DNA of 64,000 nucleotides, from positions 25,531,189 to 25,595,188 of the forward strand of contig JAJEKV010000001.1 of the NCBI GenBank assembly GCA_021234155.1. Direction: 5' to 3'. Both the position numbers and the translations under genes were made by a program. Below are positions 1-8,765 of this stretch, piece after piece. Source of the DNA: Isoetes taiwanensis. Taxonomy: Eukaryota > Streptophyta > Lycopodiopsida > Isoetales > Isoetaceae. Below the pieces are notes generated by a model. The model was not told the DNA's origin. It saw only the letters and a program-made list of their open reading frames with translations, and did no database searches. The first letter of the stretch is position 1, and each line of letters starts with the position of its first letter.

Positions 1-500
1 TGAACGGGATCTTTGCTGGTGTCGGATCTGTGCCTGAACCACCTGGAGCAAGGAGAGTCTATGATTAACAATTACGGTGCCATTAGTCAAAACGAAGAAA
101 AGAATGGTGAAATCAAATTACAATAGAGAACATTCATTCCATATAACGGCATCCAATCACGCGAAAAGTAGTCTTTCTCGACTCGCGAGTCGAGAAAGGC
201 CCGGAAAAGTCAAAGTACAATCATTCCCATTAGAATATGGTTGCATCCAATCACACATGGAAGCATACAAATGGTTGCGTCAATGAGACAAGCAGTGCCT
301 TTCTTGACTCGCGAGTCGAGAAAGGCCCAGGAAACCCAATGTACAACCATTATCATAATAGATTATGGCTGCATCCAGTCACACAAACAAACATACAAAT
401 GGTTTCATCAACAGGACAAGCATGTCTTTCTCGACTCGCGAGTCGAGAAAGCCAGCGAAAACTCAATATACATGTATATTCATTACAAAACATAGTACAT
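1..500. repeat. Tandem ~126-bp units, each with the 24-bp palindrome
   Basis: Three palindromes at 174-197, 300-323 and 427-450 sit 126 and 127 bp apart. The DNA between them is also repeated: blocks with GCATCCAATCACACA-like text followed by ACAAATGGTT recur in each unit. The first and third palindromes are perfect 24-mers and the second has one mismatch. The array lies just downstream of the stop codon of the minus-strand gene that ends at 554, in its 3' flank. No convincing gene is seen here; small open frames that read through the palindromes are repeat artefacts. Confidence 0.85.
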
Positions 501-553
501 TTCTTCACGTTTCTTTACAATATTCACACAATTTGACTATCTGAAAGCGGAGG

Positions 554-1405
554 TCACTCTTCTTGATCACCAAAATATTTGTCGTCCATAGCTTTCATGA
601 TCGCTACTCTGCTCGGATCGGGTTCCTTGAGGCTCGGATAGTTCGTAATCACATCGGCCACAAGAATGGCAAAGAGGGATTCCGCCAAGACAGGACAAAG
701 TCCGAAAGACAGCCACTATCCGTCTCATACTCTTCTGGTCGATAAGTCTTAGCAATGATTGTATTTTGCGAGTTATGATAGCACTTGTAGGCGGAGTCAT
801 CTATGATCAGCGTGTTGTGTTTGCCAAAGTCCGGGAATTGTTCATAAACCCTGTCCAGCCTTTTCACCATAATATGCTTCCCCTTTGTGATGGCTGGATC
901 GAGGTCTGACACATGCTCGACCCTTTCGCTTCCCCAAACAAACTTGAACTTCAAAACTGGAAGGCCGAGAACACCAAGAACATTGACAATATTTTTCTTT
1001 GCCATACAAGACCATATGGCCACTTCGAATCCCCGTTCCAGGCACCATTTAACAATTTCCTTTGCTCTAGGCCTCGGATACACGATTTTATGCTCCGTTT
1101 TCGTCGGGATCTGCGAGGTGTTAAGCTCAGGGACGTCTTTATCGTGGTATACTGCAGCTAATACTCCATTGACGTCAAATATTACAAGCTTGGTTGGACC
1201 AGCTGGATCCCAGTTGGAGTTTGGCTCTGACCATATTTCCGGTTCATCGGGATCCATATGCGGGATCATTATTTTGTCAGCTCCTTTCTGGCTGCCCGCA
1301 ATGTCTTCTTGCTCTTGATTGTCTTTGGGGAGTGCATTGTCCTCCTCGCGACGTGAACCGCCACTAGATATTGTCAATGATCCGGAGTCGTTGACTTCGA
1401 TCTCC
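554..1405 (-). CDS. Exon 5, FCP1/NIF-type HAD phosphatase domain
   Basis: The acceptor CATTTCAG joins in phase to exon 4. The domain shows the HAD signatures in order: LVIFDVNGVL (nucleophile Asp in the DxNG form typical of plant NIF/FCP1-like proteins), a YPRPRAKEIVKW helix, VAIWSCM (motif II Ser), a Lys-rich stretch KGKHIMVKRLD (motif III) and LIIDDSAYK (acidic motif). These imply a phosphatase acting on phosphoprotein, although the canonical DxDGT second Asp is replaced by Asn. The frame shifts near 667-690. In the new frame a plausible C-terminus (ITNYPSLKEPDPSRVAIMKA and onward) runs to a TGA at 556-554. Confidence 0.6.
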
Positions 1406-1440
1406 CTGAAATGATGAGAGATGTCAGATAGGAAACGAGT

Positions 1441-1513
1441 TTTCTCGACTCGCGAGTCGAGAATGGAAAAAAAAGTTAGTCCAGAAAGGTTTCTCGACTC
1501 GCGAGTCGAGAAA
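1441..1513. repeat. Two palindromes in the 133-bp intron 4
   Basis: Copies at 1441-1464 (perfect 22-bp core) and 1490-1513 (perfect 24-mer) fill more than a third of this small intron (1406-1538). The half-site is TTTCTCGACTCG. Confidence 0.9.
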
Positions 1514-1538
1514 CACCGAGAGAGCAAAGTGAACTCAC

Positions 1539-3151
1539 CTCAATCTCAGATTCTCAAGAATTTGTTCCGCAGCATTCTGGTCTAAACCTTCGACATTCTC
1601 TTCTCCGTCATGTTTCTCTCCTTCGCTCTCAGGTTTGTCTTCGTCATCATCGTCCTTACTGCTTCCATTTGTCTTCCTCCCTTTGAAATGCTCATGAAGC
1701 AGATCCAGGTATGACTGAATGGTTTCAACCATGTCCTTATTTCCAACCACGGATATAGGTTTCATTCCATAAAGCATAGCCCCCTGAGAGAACAGGCCAT
1801 TCATGTACCACTCGCATACAATTTGATCTTCCTCGACCAAGCTGGTTATGAAGTACTTGATAACTCTTGGCCGGATAGGAATTCTATGTATAGGACCTGT
1901 CGCACCATCATTGCTGACTTTGTCCATCGATGGCACATCCTCCATAAATCTGCCGCCCTTCCAGGGTTCCATCTGCTCTTGAGAAATCATGAACCTGTCG
2001 AGATAATGATGTTCGCTAGACCACCACTTGTCCAGGTCTACAGCCGATCTTGAAACCAAAACCAAAACTATATTGGCAAAGCTTGGTGCCTTCGGCAAGC
2101 CAAGTCTACACTCATGTTCAAGTTCGTATATGGAGTACAAGATCTTGTTGGTGAAGTTAATATCAGCTGCCCATTGGGAGACAGCAGTTGTCTGATTGCC
2201 CGGCATGCAAAAGACAAGGAAACTGAAAGTATCCAGGTCGGTCATGTCCAGACACGTCTTGTATACCACTGCTCTATGTCAGCTTTGTCATAAAAAAGGG
2301 TGGGGTCTTTGATCTTGTTGATGACAAATAGTTCCACGGGCCCAGGTGCCAGTTCCAGACCACCAAATCCCTTGTGTCCCAATGTTATCAGAAATGGAGG
2401 GGAGCTATCATCGGCCTTAAATGGGACCACCCCGAATCCAAGCTTCCTCTTCAGAATTGCCATAGCACGTTCAGGGAAGGGAAGGGTTTTGACGTTACGC
2501 TTTAGCTTGGTGTTGATGTAGGGTTGACATAGACGGTTCAATTCCTTCATGTCTTCCTCATCAAGGGCAGCCTTTTCCTTGTAATAATCAAAGTCATGGT
2601 ATTCATTGGAAGCAACATTGCAGAACTCCGTGATGCCTTCTTCCAACGCACGCCGTCTCTTTAGGACTGTGGCATAATCCTTTGCGTCCTGCATTTTTGA
2701 GCTTCTACTTTTCCTTAGCAGGATTGTTCCATCCAGGATTCTGCCCTGTAGATCAAGCGTTTCCTTGTCGGTCAGGCCCTGTATCCTTTTCATAAATTGC
2801 CTGTCGAACAACTTTGGGTCCGGCCTGCATGGAAATTCTCCATTGCTGTCCTTCAGCTTGCCTCTTGTCCATTGAGCCCATATCTCAGTCCATTTCTCCC
2901 AGACCGCATCAGTGCTAAGAATGAGGTCATATTGGTCTGAGAGAGACTCCCTGCCCTTTCTTGGTGTTCTCTTCTTCTTTTCCTCTTCATCCTCCCCCTC
3001 ATCATCTTCCTGGCCTTCCAGCAGAACATATCTGCAGAGTGACTCAAAGGTCTTCCACTTATCCGAGGGAGCCCTGTTTCCTTTAGGACGCTGAGGACAA
3101 CCCAATGCTTTCCACTGTTGCCGAGCGTGTATGATCTGGTCAGGATACGGG
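1539..3151 (-). CDS. Exon 4, degenerate DNA-methyltransferase-like region
   Basis: The exon starts at a TGCAG acceptor (3152) and ends at the strong donor GTGAGT (1538). It first encodes a charged region with a very acidic run (EGQEDDEGEDEEE). Its second half contains RPRVIKYFITSLV followed by VCEWYMNGLFSQGAM. This is positioned like the K-P-x-x-L...D-P-F-x-G-S-G-T-T end of beta-class amino-methyltransferases, but the DPF-GSGTT residues that bind S-adenosylmethionine are absent, so an enzyme is unlikely. Two long frames overlap at 2242-2269 with no room for an intron, so the reading frame shifts there. The tail is acidic (DDDDEDKPESEGEKHDGEE). The methyltransferase assignment is inference. 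Confidence 0.45.
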
Positions 3152-3217
3152 CTGCATTCAGTAAATGTCCCAATGTTAGAGCATGGAAGTAAACACTAAA
3201 TAGAAGGATGCAGGGGG

Positions 3218-3938
3218 TTTCTCGACTCGCGAGTCGAGAATACCCACAAGGAGAGGAGAAAACATAGGAGAGTCAAGGCCAGAGCGAAAGCATCGTGCAT
3301 TCCCAAATCTTTGCTTTCACGCCTCTTCGAAATATAAACTAAGCGACATTGCCCGAAGAGGCGGGGAAAGAAAGATTGGAAAAGCTCGATGCTTTTGCTC
3401 TTCAGCCATTAATCCCCAATGTTCTCTCTTTTACCCTTGGGTTTCTCGACTTGCGAGTCGAGAAAGTGAGAGGTTTCTATTCAAGGGACTTTCTTCTCGA
3501 CTCGTGAGTCGAGAATACCCTCGGGAGAGGAGAGAACATGGTGCGAGAGTGAAGGCCAGAGTGAAAGCACCGCTCATTCCCAAATCCTTTCTTGCCGCGC
3601 CTCTTCGAACGATGCAACTTAGAATAGAAACTAAGCGACATTGCCCAAAGAGGCCGAGGAAGAAAGGATGGGAAGGCTCGATGCTTTCAGTCGTCGACCA
3701 TTGATCTCGAATGTTCTTTACCGCCCCGGGGTTTCTCGACTCGCGAGTCGAGAAAGTCCCTTTAATGTCTAATTTCCTTTTACTTAAGTGGGTTTTCTCG
3801 ACTCGCGAGTCGAGAAAGCTCCGCATCCTTTGATTTTTCTGTGTTCCCCTGGCTTTCTCGACTCGCGAGTCGAGAAACCCCAGTGAAAATCCGGAAATGA
3901 TAGGATGCTAGGGCTTTCTCGACTCGCGAGTCGGGAAA
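3218..3938. repeat. Seven palindromes in intron 3, with ~235-bp and ~61-bp units
   Basis: Copies are at 3218-3241, 3442-3465, 3494-3515, 3732-3755, 3794-3817, 3854-3877 and 3915-3938. Three are perfect 24-mers and the rest differ by one base or at the outer base. The segments 3218-3442 and 3494-3732 are diverged copies of one another (both carry GAGAGGAGA, AAACTAAGCGACATTGCCC and GCTCGATGCTTT), each bounded by palindromes. The last four copies are spaced 62, 60 and 61 bp. The whole cluster is inside intron 3 (3152-3962). Confidence 0.9.
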
Positions 3939-3962
3939 CCACCGAATCAGAGAGTTATTTAC

Positions 3963-5103
3963 CTTATGTAGCTGGCACTCGCTGCTATTGTGTTCTGGCA
4001 GTGGCTAATGCTGGCCAGCTCGGTTGCTGGCGTCTCCGCTGAAAGAACTCTGCACTCTCGCTTGGCATATCTATCCTTGATCCTTTGCGGCACCTCCTTC
4101 TCCGTCTGCAATACTTGCGCTGCCCTCACTGAATGCTGACCGTCTACTACCCAGAACCGGACGTCTTTTCCCTTCAGGTCTTCCTCAGACTTCCAGCTGA
4201 ACAACTGACCGGTCGATCTGCTGAAAGGTATGACATCCGCAGGCATTGGATCTGCAACAGGATGTCGCACCATCAGGTTCAGAATCTCCAGCATGTGTGC
4301 TGGATTAAATTCCCTGTGGTTGAACAAGACGGCTTCTCCGGTGCAAACCTTCAGGCGTCTGATGTCCAGCAGCAGCTTGTGTGATATTCCCAACGGATAA
4401 TACTGAGCCAGCCGCTCCATTTTCTGTGCCCCTCTCTGTGAAATCCTGATCTGCTCATCTGGATCCATTAATGGGGAGTCGACCATATCTTCGTCTGCTT
4501 CATCATCTGATTCCTCTCGTGTGATGTCATCTGCATCTGAGGTCCTGTCCGGAGATTTTTCTTTATGAACCACAACTTCCCTTGTAACTGCCGAGTGCTG
4601 TAGAGTCTTCAGCACACTGGAAGTGAAGCTCCCCGTGTTGAACAGTTTTTCCCTGACTCTGGAAATCTCCATTCCAAGCTCCCTGGATGTTAGGGTTCCG
4701 GCCTCCTTCATCCTTTCCAGATCCTTCCACCCAAGGTTTTGACAGTTTAAAGGCGCCGGCCTTTTGTCGGTGCCCTTCGCCTTGCTCATTGAAGAGTGAG
4801 AATAATTTGAAACTGATAATTTCTTCGTGTGGTAGAACTTACTCTTCTGGCAGTCTTCCACATACATTGTTAGATGCTTCGAATCTGGCGCAGAGACGGA
4901 GAGCACAACGCCGACCTTCTTGTACTTGTCTCCGGAGCTCTTCTTATCCCTTTGGTGGAGAAACAGATCTTTCTCCTTCCCACTTGTTGATACCTCGACA
5001 TACCACCAAGAATCTGCTGGTGTGTCAAGAAGCTCTGTCTCCAATCCCTCGATGACGAAGAACGGAGTTCGGCCAGTGATCACTAGTGAGTCCGTGGTGA
5101 ATG
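3963..5103 (-). CDS. Exon 3, ParB-like DGQH domain
   Basis: This long exon encodes about 380 residues. The first third is a beta-rich region of unknown family. The middle is acidic (EESDDEADEDMVDSP). The last third has the block FWVVDGQHSVRAAQVLQ, which matches the conserved DGQH(R) loop of ParB/DGQHR-type domains that use this motif in nucleotide binding or hydrolysis. A His/Asn-rich helix (ISHCQNT) follows. The exon ends in AG before the donor GTAAAT. Family membership rests on the one strong motif plus its setting in front of a methyltransferase-like domain, an order common in phage and mobile-element proteins. Function in a plant is unknown. Confidence 0.55.
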
Positions 5104-5166
5104 CTGCACTTCCAAAGGATGGATCAGTAAAGGTATTCCAAGCAAAGAAAAAACCTCAGAGCTCAC

Positions 5167-5326
5167 CGAGCTTTTGTCTTTTCCTCTTGCTTTTTTGCCG
5201 CTAGAACCGACTTCCCGCTCCGGCCTTTCTTGGGCCGGAGTCGTCATGTCTGTATGCCCCCGCATCTTCTTCCTGCTCGAACCCTTCTGTAAATTAAGCC
5301 TCCTCCGCGCGTTGGAGGTTTTAGGA
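5167..5326 (-). CDS. Exon 2, basic linker
   Basis: The acceptor (pyrimidine run, then ACTTGCAG) is strong and the donor is GTGAGC. The exon encodes about 53 residues rich in Lys, Arg and Ser, with stretches such as RRRLNLQKGSSRKK and GKKARGKDK. This suggests a nuclear-localisation or nucleic-acid-binding linker. The following intron would be only 63 bp, and its acceptor (GTGCAG at 5109-5104) leaves exon 3 one base out of frame, so this junction is a suspected lesion or a misplaced border. Confidence 0.45.
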
Positions 5327-5639
5327 CTGCAAGTAAAAAAGGTCGGGCGTGTTCTTAAATTTGATTTAAGGACATACAATCATTTAAGAAAAAAAGCGGG
5401 CTAAGGATACAAAGACGGTTTTAGCCCGCCCAAACACCATTTCAAAATTGAATCACATCCAGGGACTTAGTGAGCGCAGTGTAGCTTATCTTCACTGCGG
5501 CATTGGCGACTTAGAGTTGGGAGGCGAGCATCGACCGTAGTTTACTTCCTGAATGGCGCACGACGCTGGGAAGCTCCTCACAAAGTAGCTTTGCTCGTGT
5601 ATTTTTCTAACCGCCTTATTGCAAGTAGTTGATTTGATC

Positions 5640-5851
5640 GATGAGCACGGAGCTAAGGTAGCAAGCGAGAGGAGCCGCTGTGCACGGAATGCTACACTGC
5701 AGCGCCATGGAACGGGGATACACAAGAATCGCATTGATACAAGTGTTAGATGCGAATGCACTCTTGATGAGACCGACAGAAGAAGCAAAGACTCTCGGTG
5801 AAGCTGCGGGATCTGTCATACAATGGCCCAAGGAATTACTGCCTGAAGAGG
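5640..5851 (+). pseudogene. Exon-like fragment resembling a DUF8039-type transposon domain
   Basis: On the plus strand, opposite to and inside intron 1 of the flanking gene, a short open stretch reads VHGMLHCSAMERGYTR, then IALIQVLDANALL, then LGEAAGSVIQWPKELLPEE. It ends at a strong donor GAG|GTGAGT at 5851. The order VHG - V-V - LG-A-GS-I-WPK resembles the DUF8039 module found with plant CACTA (En/Spm) elements. No other part of such an element is visible, so this is a stranded exon or relic. It is identified from pattern only. Confidence 0.35.
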
Positions 5852-6118
5852 TGAGTTTCAGAGATGCCTGTTATTTTGTGTGTAGAACATGCCGTCCGTG
5901 CTTAGATCATGGGACTGCTCATAAGCTCGACGGATTTAATGTTTCCTTGTCGAGCATTTTTCAGCTTTGAGAGATGAATTACTCTCTGGGTTGAGATGCC
6001 TAAACACGAAACAATGGATCGGGGGTAAACGTGAACAGTTCAGTTTTAGGTGTGTTCTTTCTTGGAATGTTTTCTTCGAATGTTGTATATAGATCAGGCT
6101 AGGTCTAAGGCCCCTCCT

Positions 6119-7225
6119 GTGGTTAGTCGGAGAGGCCTCCACCCAGTCGGAACCACTCCTCTTCGCAATATTCGAGGAAGATGGTTCGAAGGAGAGTGGC
6201 TCAGACATGCTAGAGGCACTTGGGACTAAAAACAGGAGAATACAAAATGCTTAGTTGTAGAGGCCTGTGCTAAGACCCAAAGGCCTGCAGACAGTCAGGG
6301 CCACTTCCCTTCGCAATATTCGAGCAATATAGTTTGAAGGAGAGTGGCTCGGAATCTCTGCGGTTTGGACAATGCAGGGCCGGGCATTGCTATGTGGGCG
6401 GGCTAAAGGGATTCTCGACTTGGCGAGTCGAGAATGCAAGTGTTAACTTCTGTATGCATTCTCGACTTCGCAAGTCGAGAATGCGAACAGCCAGTTCGGG
6501 CTTCGGTGTTTCCACGTGGTTAGTTGTAGAGGCCTCCACCCGGTCCGAGCCCCTCCCTTTGCAATATTCGGCGGATGGTTCGAAGGAGAGTGGCTCGGCG
6601 GATTGAGGCCGCTTCGCGACCATACCAGGGAGAATTGGGCTGGCTAAGGGATTCTCGACTTGCAAATTCGAGAATGCAAATGTTAACTTCCTGTGCATTA
6701 TCGACTGCATGAAGTCGAGAATGCCATAATATCGAGAACTCCAGATAGTACACATGGAGTGCTGGCTGGTTTAAAGGCATTCTCGGCTTCATGAGCGAAA
6801 TCTGGAACAGCTTTCTTGTGGTTTCCACGTGGTTAGTTGTAGAGGCCTCCCACCGGTCCAGAGCCCCTCCCTTCGCAATATTCGACGAAGATGGTTCAAG
6901 GAGAGTGGCTCTGACTGGGTGGAGGCCACTGCACCATACACGGAGAATTGGTCGGTTAAACAATTCTCGACTTGCGTCGATGAGAATGCAAGTGTTGGTT
7001 TGTTTGCCCCATTCTCGACTCATGCAAGTCGAGAATGCCTTAGCCATCGAAACTCGGATAGTACACATGGAGTGCGGCTGGTTAGGGCATTCTCGACTTC
7101 ATGAGCCGAGAATGCGCATGCCAGCTCGCGGGTTTCCCCGGGTTAGTTGTAGAGGCCTCCACCCAGTCCGAGCCCATCCCCTTCGCAATATTCGACGAAG
7201 ATGGTTCGAAGGAGACGGTCTCTGA
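6119..7225. repeat. Five diverged ~310-bp repeats with an inner hairpin
   Basis: A block of about 85 bp containing TTAGTTGTAGAGGCCTCCAC, CTTCGCAATATTCGACGAAG and GGTTCGAAGGAGAGTGGCTC recurs at about 6119, 6253, 6515, 6829 and 7139. Within each block GAGCC-CTC-CTTCG and CGAAGGAG-GGCTC form an imperfect inverted repeat of about 15 bp. Between the blocks lie the diverged palindromes. The array is in intron 1 of the minus-strand gene. Confidence 0.8.
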
Positions 7226-7553
7226 CTGGGTAGAGGCCACTGCGACCATACACAGGAGAATTGGCTGGCTAAGAATTGGCTGCGACCGTGTGTGTGTGAG
7301 ATTAGCGGGTGTTGTCGACAGGTTAGAGGCATTGGCTAGGTATGACATTCTCAACTCGCGAGTCGAGAATGCAAGAATGGCGTTATTCTCGACTGGTGAG
7401 TCGGAAATCCCTCAACCAGCCAACAATCCAGAGTGTACATTCCCTGTTCTCGCCTCGCGAGTCGAGACATTCTCGACTCGCGAGTCGAGAATAAGGCCTG
7501 TACTTTCTTGATTGTTGGCAAGCTGAGGGATTCCCGACTCGCCAGTTGAGAAA
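6411..7553. repeat. Diverged palindrome cluster in intron 1
   Basis: About thirteen copies, mostly variants in which the centre has changed while the arms stay complementary. Examples are 6411-6435, 6456-6484 (13-bp arms GCATTCTCGACTT / AAGTCGAGAATGC around CGC), 6651-6674, 6696-6724, 6962-6986, 7010-7038, 7087-7115, 7348-7369, 7385-7406, 7447-7468, 7470-7491 (perfect 22-bp core) and 7530-7553. The variants keep dyad symmetry. Confidence 0.85.
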
Positions 7554-7913
7554 GCCGGGTTCCCTTCTGCACCTCTCCTGCAAAGGAGGATATGCTGTGA
7601 GTGAAATTTTCAATCTATATTGTAATTCCTATTTTAAGTTTCTGTAAAGCAATTTCATGCATAGTTATGTTCTTTTATGAATCATAGACAGTTCTCTTAC
7701 TGTTATGCAATACTTTTCTTCCTATCTCTCAGGATTCCTAAGTCGGGTGCTTGCCACTACTATTAGCATCTAAGAACACTGATGCCTGTACAAGGTATTC
7801 AAGTAAACAACAACTAAACACAAGAAAGCACAAACAGAAAGCAAATCAAAAGGAAAGCAGTGAAGCAGCTTTGAAACAGCAGACAAATGAGAAAATATTA
7901 AGAAAAAAAATAC

Positions 7914-7960
7914 CTGGGAGATTTGTTGGATGAGGAGGAAGCTGCAGAGTTCGATTCCAT
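7914..7960 (-). CDS. Exon 1 of the ParB-like/HAD gene
   Basis: This 47-nt exon starts with the ATG at 7960-7958 and encodes a short Ser/Ala-rich peptide, MESNSAASSSSNKSP, ending in AG before the donor GTATTT (phase 2). The start was chosen because a TATA box lies about 65 bp upstream and because the phase matches the polypyrimidine-preceded acceptor at 5327. The joined codon AG|T gives Ser and the frame continues into the basic exon 2. Intron 1 is about 2.6 kb and holds the palindrome variants and the 310-bp repeats. Confidence 0.5.
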
Positions 7961-8020
7961 TTTGCTACTGAAGCGTTTAAAAGCGAGAGTAAGGATTTGT
8001 CGGGCTGGAAAATGTATCGG

Positions 8021-8031
8021 GGTATATAAAG
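8021..8031 (-). promoter_or_regulatory. TATA box of the ParB-like/HAD gene
   Basis: On the minus strand the sequence reads CTTTATATACCCC, a good TATA element about 62 bp upstream of the ATG at 7960. This supports transcription start near 7990-8000 and a short 5' leader. Confidence 0.5.
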
Positions 8032-8033
8032 AG

Positions 8034-8764
8034 GCTCTAAAAAATAATAGGAGCAAAACACGAGAGTAAAGGAATTGCAAAAAAAACAATAAACAAGCAA
8101 AGATAAGAATATAAAAACTTACGTAAAAGGTTTCTCACTTCCTTCTTAGGAAGTACTTTCTGCTGGCTAACTCAAATTGAGCCAAAACCTCGTCGCTGGA
8201 TGCGTCGCGATCCGTCGACCACGCCTGATCATAAGATTGCTTCGAAATGCGAGAGTCGATCGAGCGCCAAAAGCGAACAGGGGAACAGTGGTTGCGGAGT
8301 CGAACAAGGGAAGACAAAGAGGAATGGAAGGAATAGGGGTCGCGGGAGAAGAGGTAGAGGGTGCAGTTATTTCTGGCTGCACCCTCGAACCTCGAAAAAG
8401 TGGCATTTATGACACTCCTAGAGTCACGTGTGTGGCATGCCATCCGTGACCTGGATTGCTGACGTGGCCATGTCAGATGTCGCTGATGAAGTGCCACGTC
8501 AGCACAGTCATGAATTCGGGGAAGCCAATGTTTTAATGGTTATAATGTTTTAATGCTTTTTAATGGTTAATGTTAAATGTTTTAATGTTAAATGTTAGTG
8601 TTAAAAGTTTTAATCTTTTTAATAATGTTTTAATGCTTCTTAATGGTTAATGTTAGCCAAGATTTCAATGGTTTTTAATGGTTATATGGTTTCTAATGGT
8701 TATATGGCTATAGTGCTCATTCATATATGGTTGTATGTGGTTTTAATGTGTGCTCTTTCATTCA
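8034..8764. other. Upstream region; TTAATG-rich low-complexity block
   Basis: From 8034 to 8510 the DNA is the upstream region of the minus-strand gene. It includes the inverted pair GAGGGTGCAG / CTGCACCCTC at 8356-8391 and several ACGTGG/CCACGT motifs near 8430-8500. No convincing gene is seen. From about 8520 to 8720 a run of TTTTAATGGTTAATGTTAAATG-type text is an imperfect short tandem repeat. CTTTCATTCAG at 8755-8765 looks like a splice acceptor for the next gene. Confidence 0.5.
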
Positions 8765-8765
8765 G

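Larger units (their letters stand above)
554..7960 (-). pseudogene. Five-exon gene: ParB-like / methyltransferase-like / FCP1-type HAD fusion, frame broken
   Basis: Proposed exons on the minus strand are 7960-7914, 5326-5167, 5103-3963, 3151-1539 and 1405-554. Introns 1, 3 and 4 have GT-AG borders and all are phase 2, joining cleanly (AG|T, AG|C, AG|G). A TATA box lies about 65 bp above the ATG. The product would be about 1270 residues: a Ser-rich start, a basic linker, a DGQH (ParB-like) domain, a degenerate methyltransferase-like domain and an FCP1/NIF-type HAD domain. Three places do not keep frame: the 63-bp second intron, about 2242-2269 where two long frames overlap, and about 667-690. 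The gene is therefore either freshly broken or affected by single-base assembly errors. Exons look protein-coding, while introns and 3' flank are packed with palindromic repeats. The family may belong to a mobile or multicopy gene; I do not recognise a named gene. Confidence 0.6.

Noticed and set aside
77-536. Small open frames reading through the palindromes (products with DSRVEK or STRESR)
   Set aside because: They are translations of the repeat itself in different frames, with no coding character outside it.
174-7553. Palindrome array as a CRISPR array
   Set aside because: Spacing is irregular, repeats are perfect dyads within introns of a spliced plant gene, and no cas genes exist.
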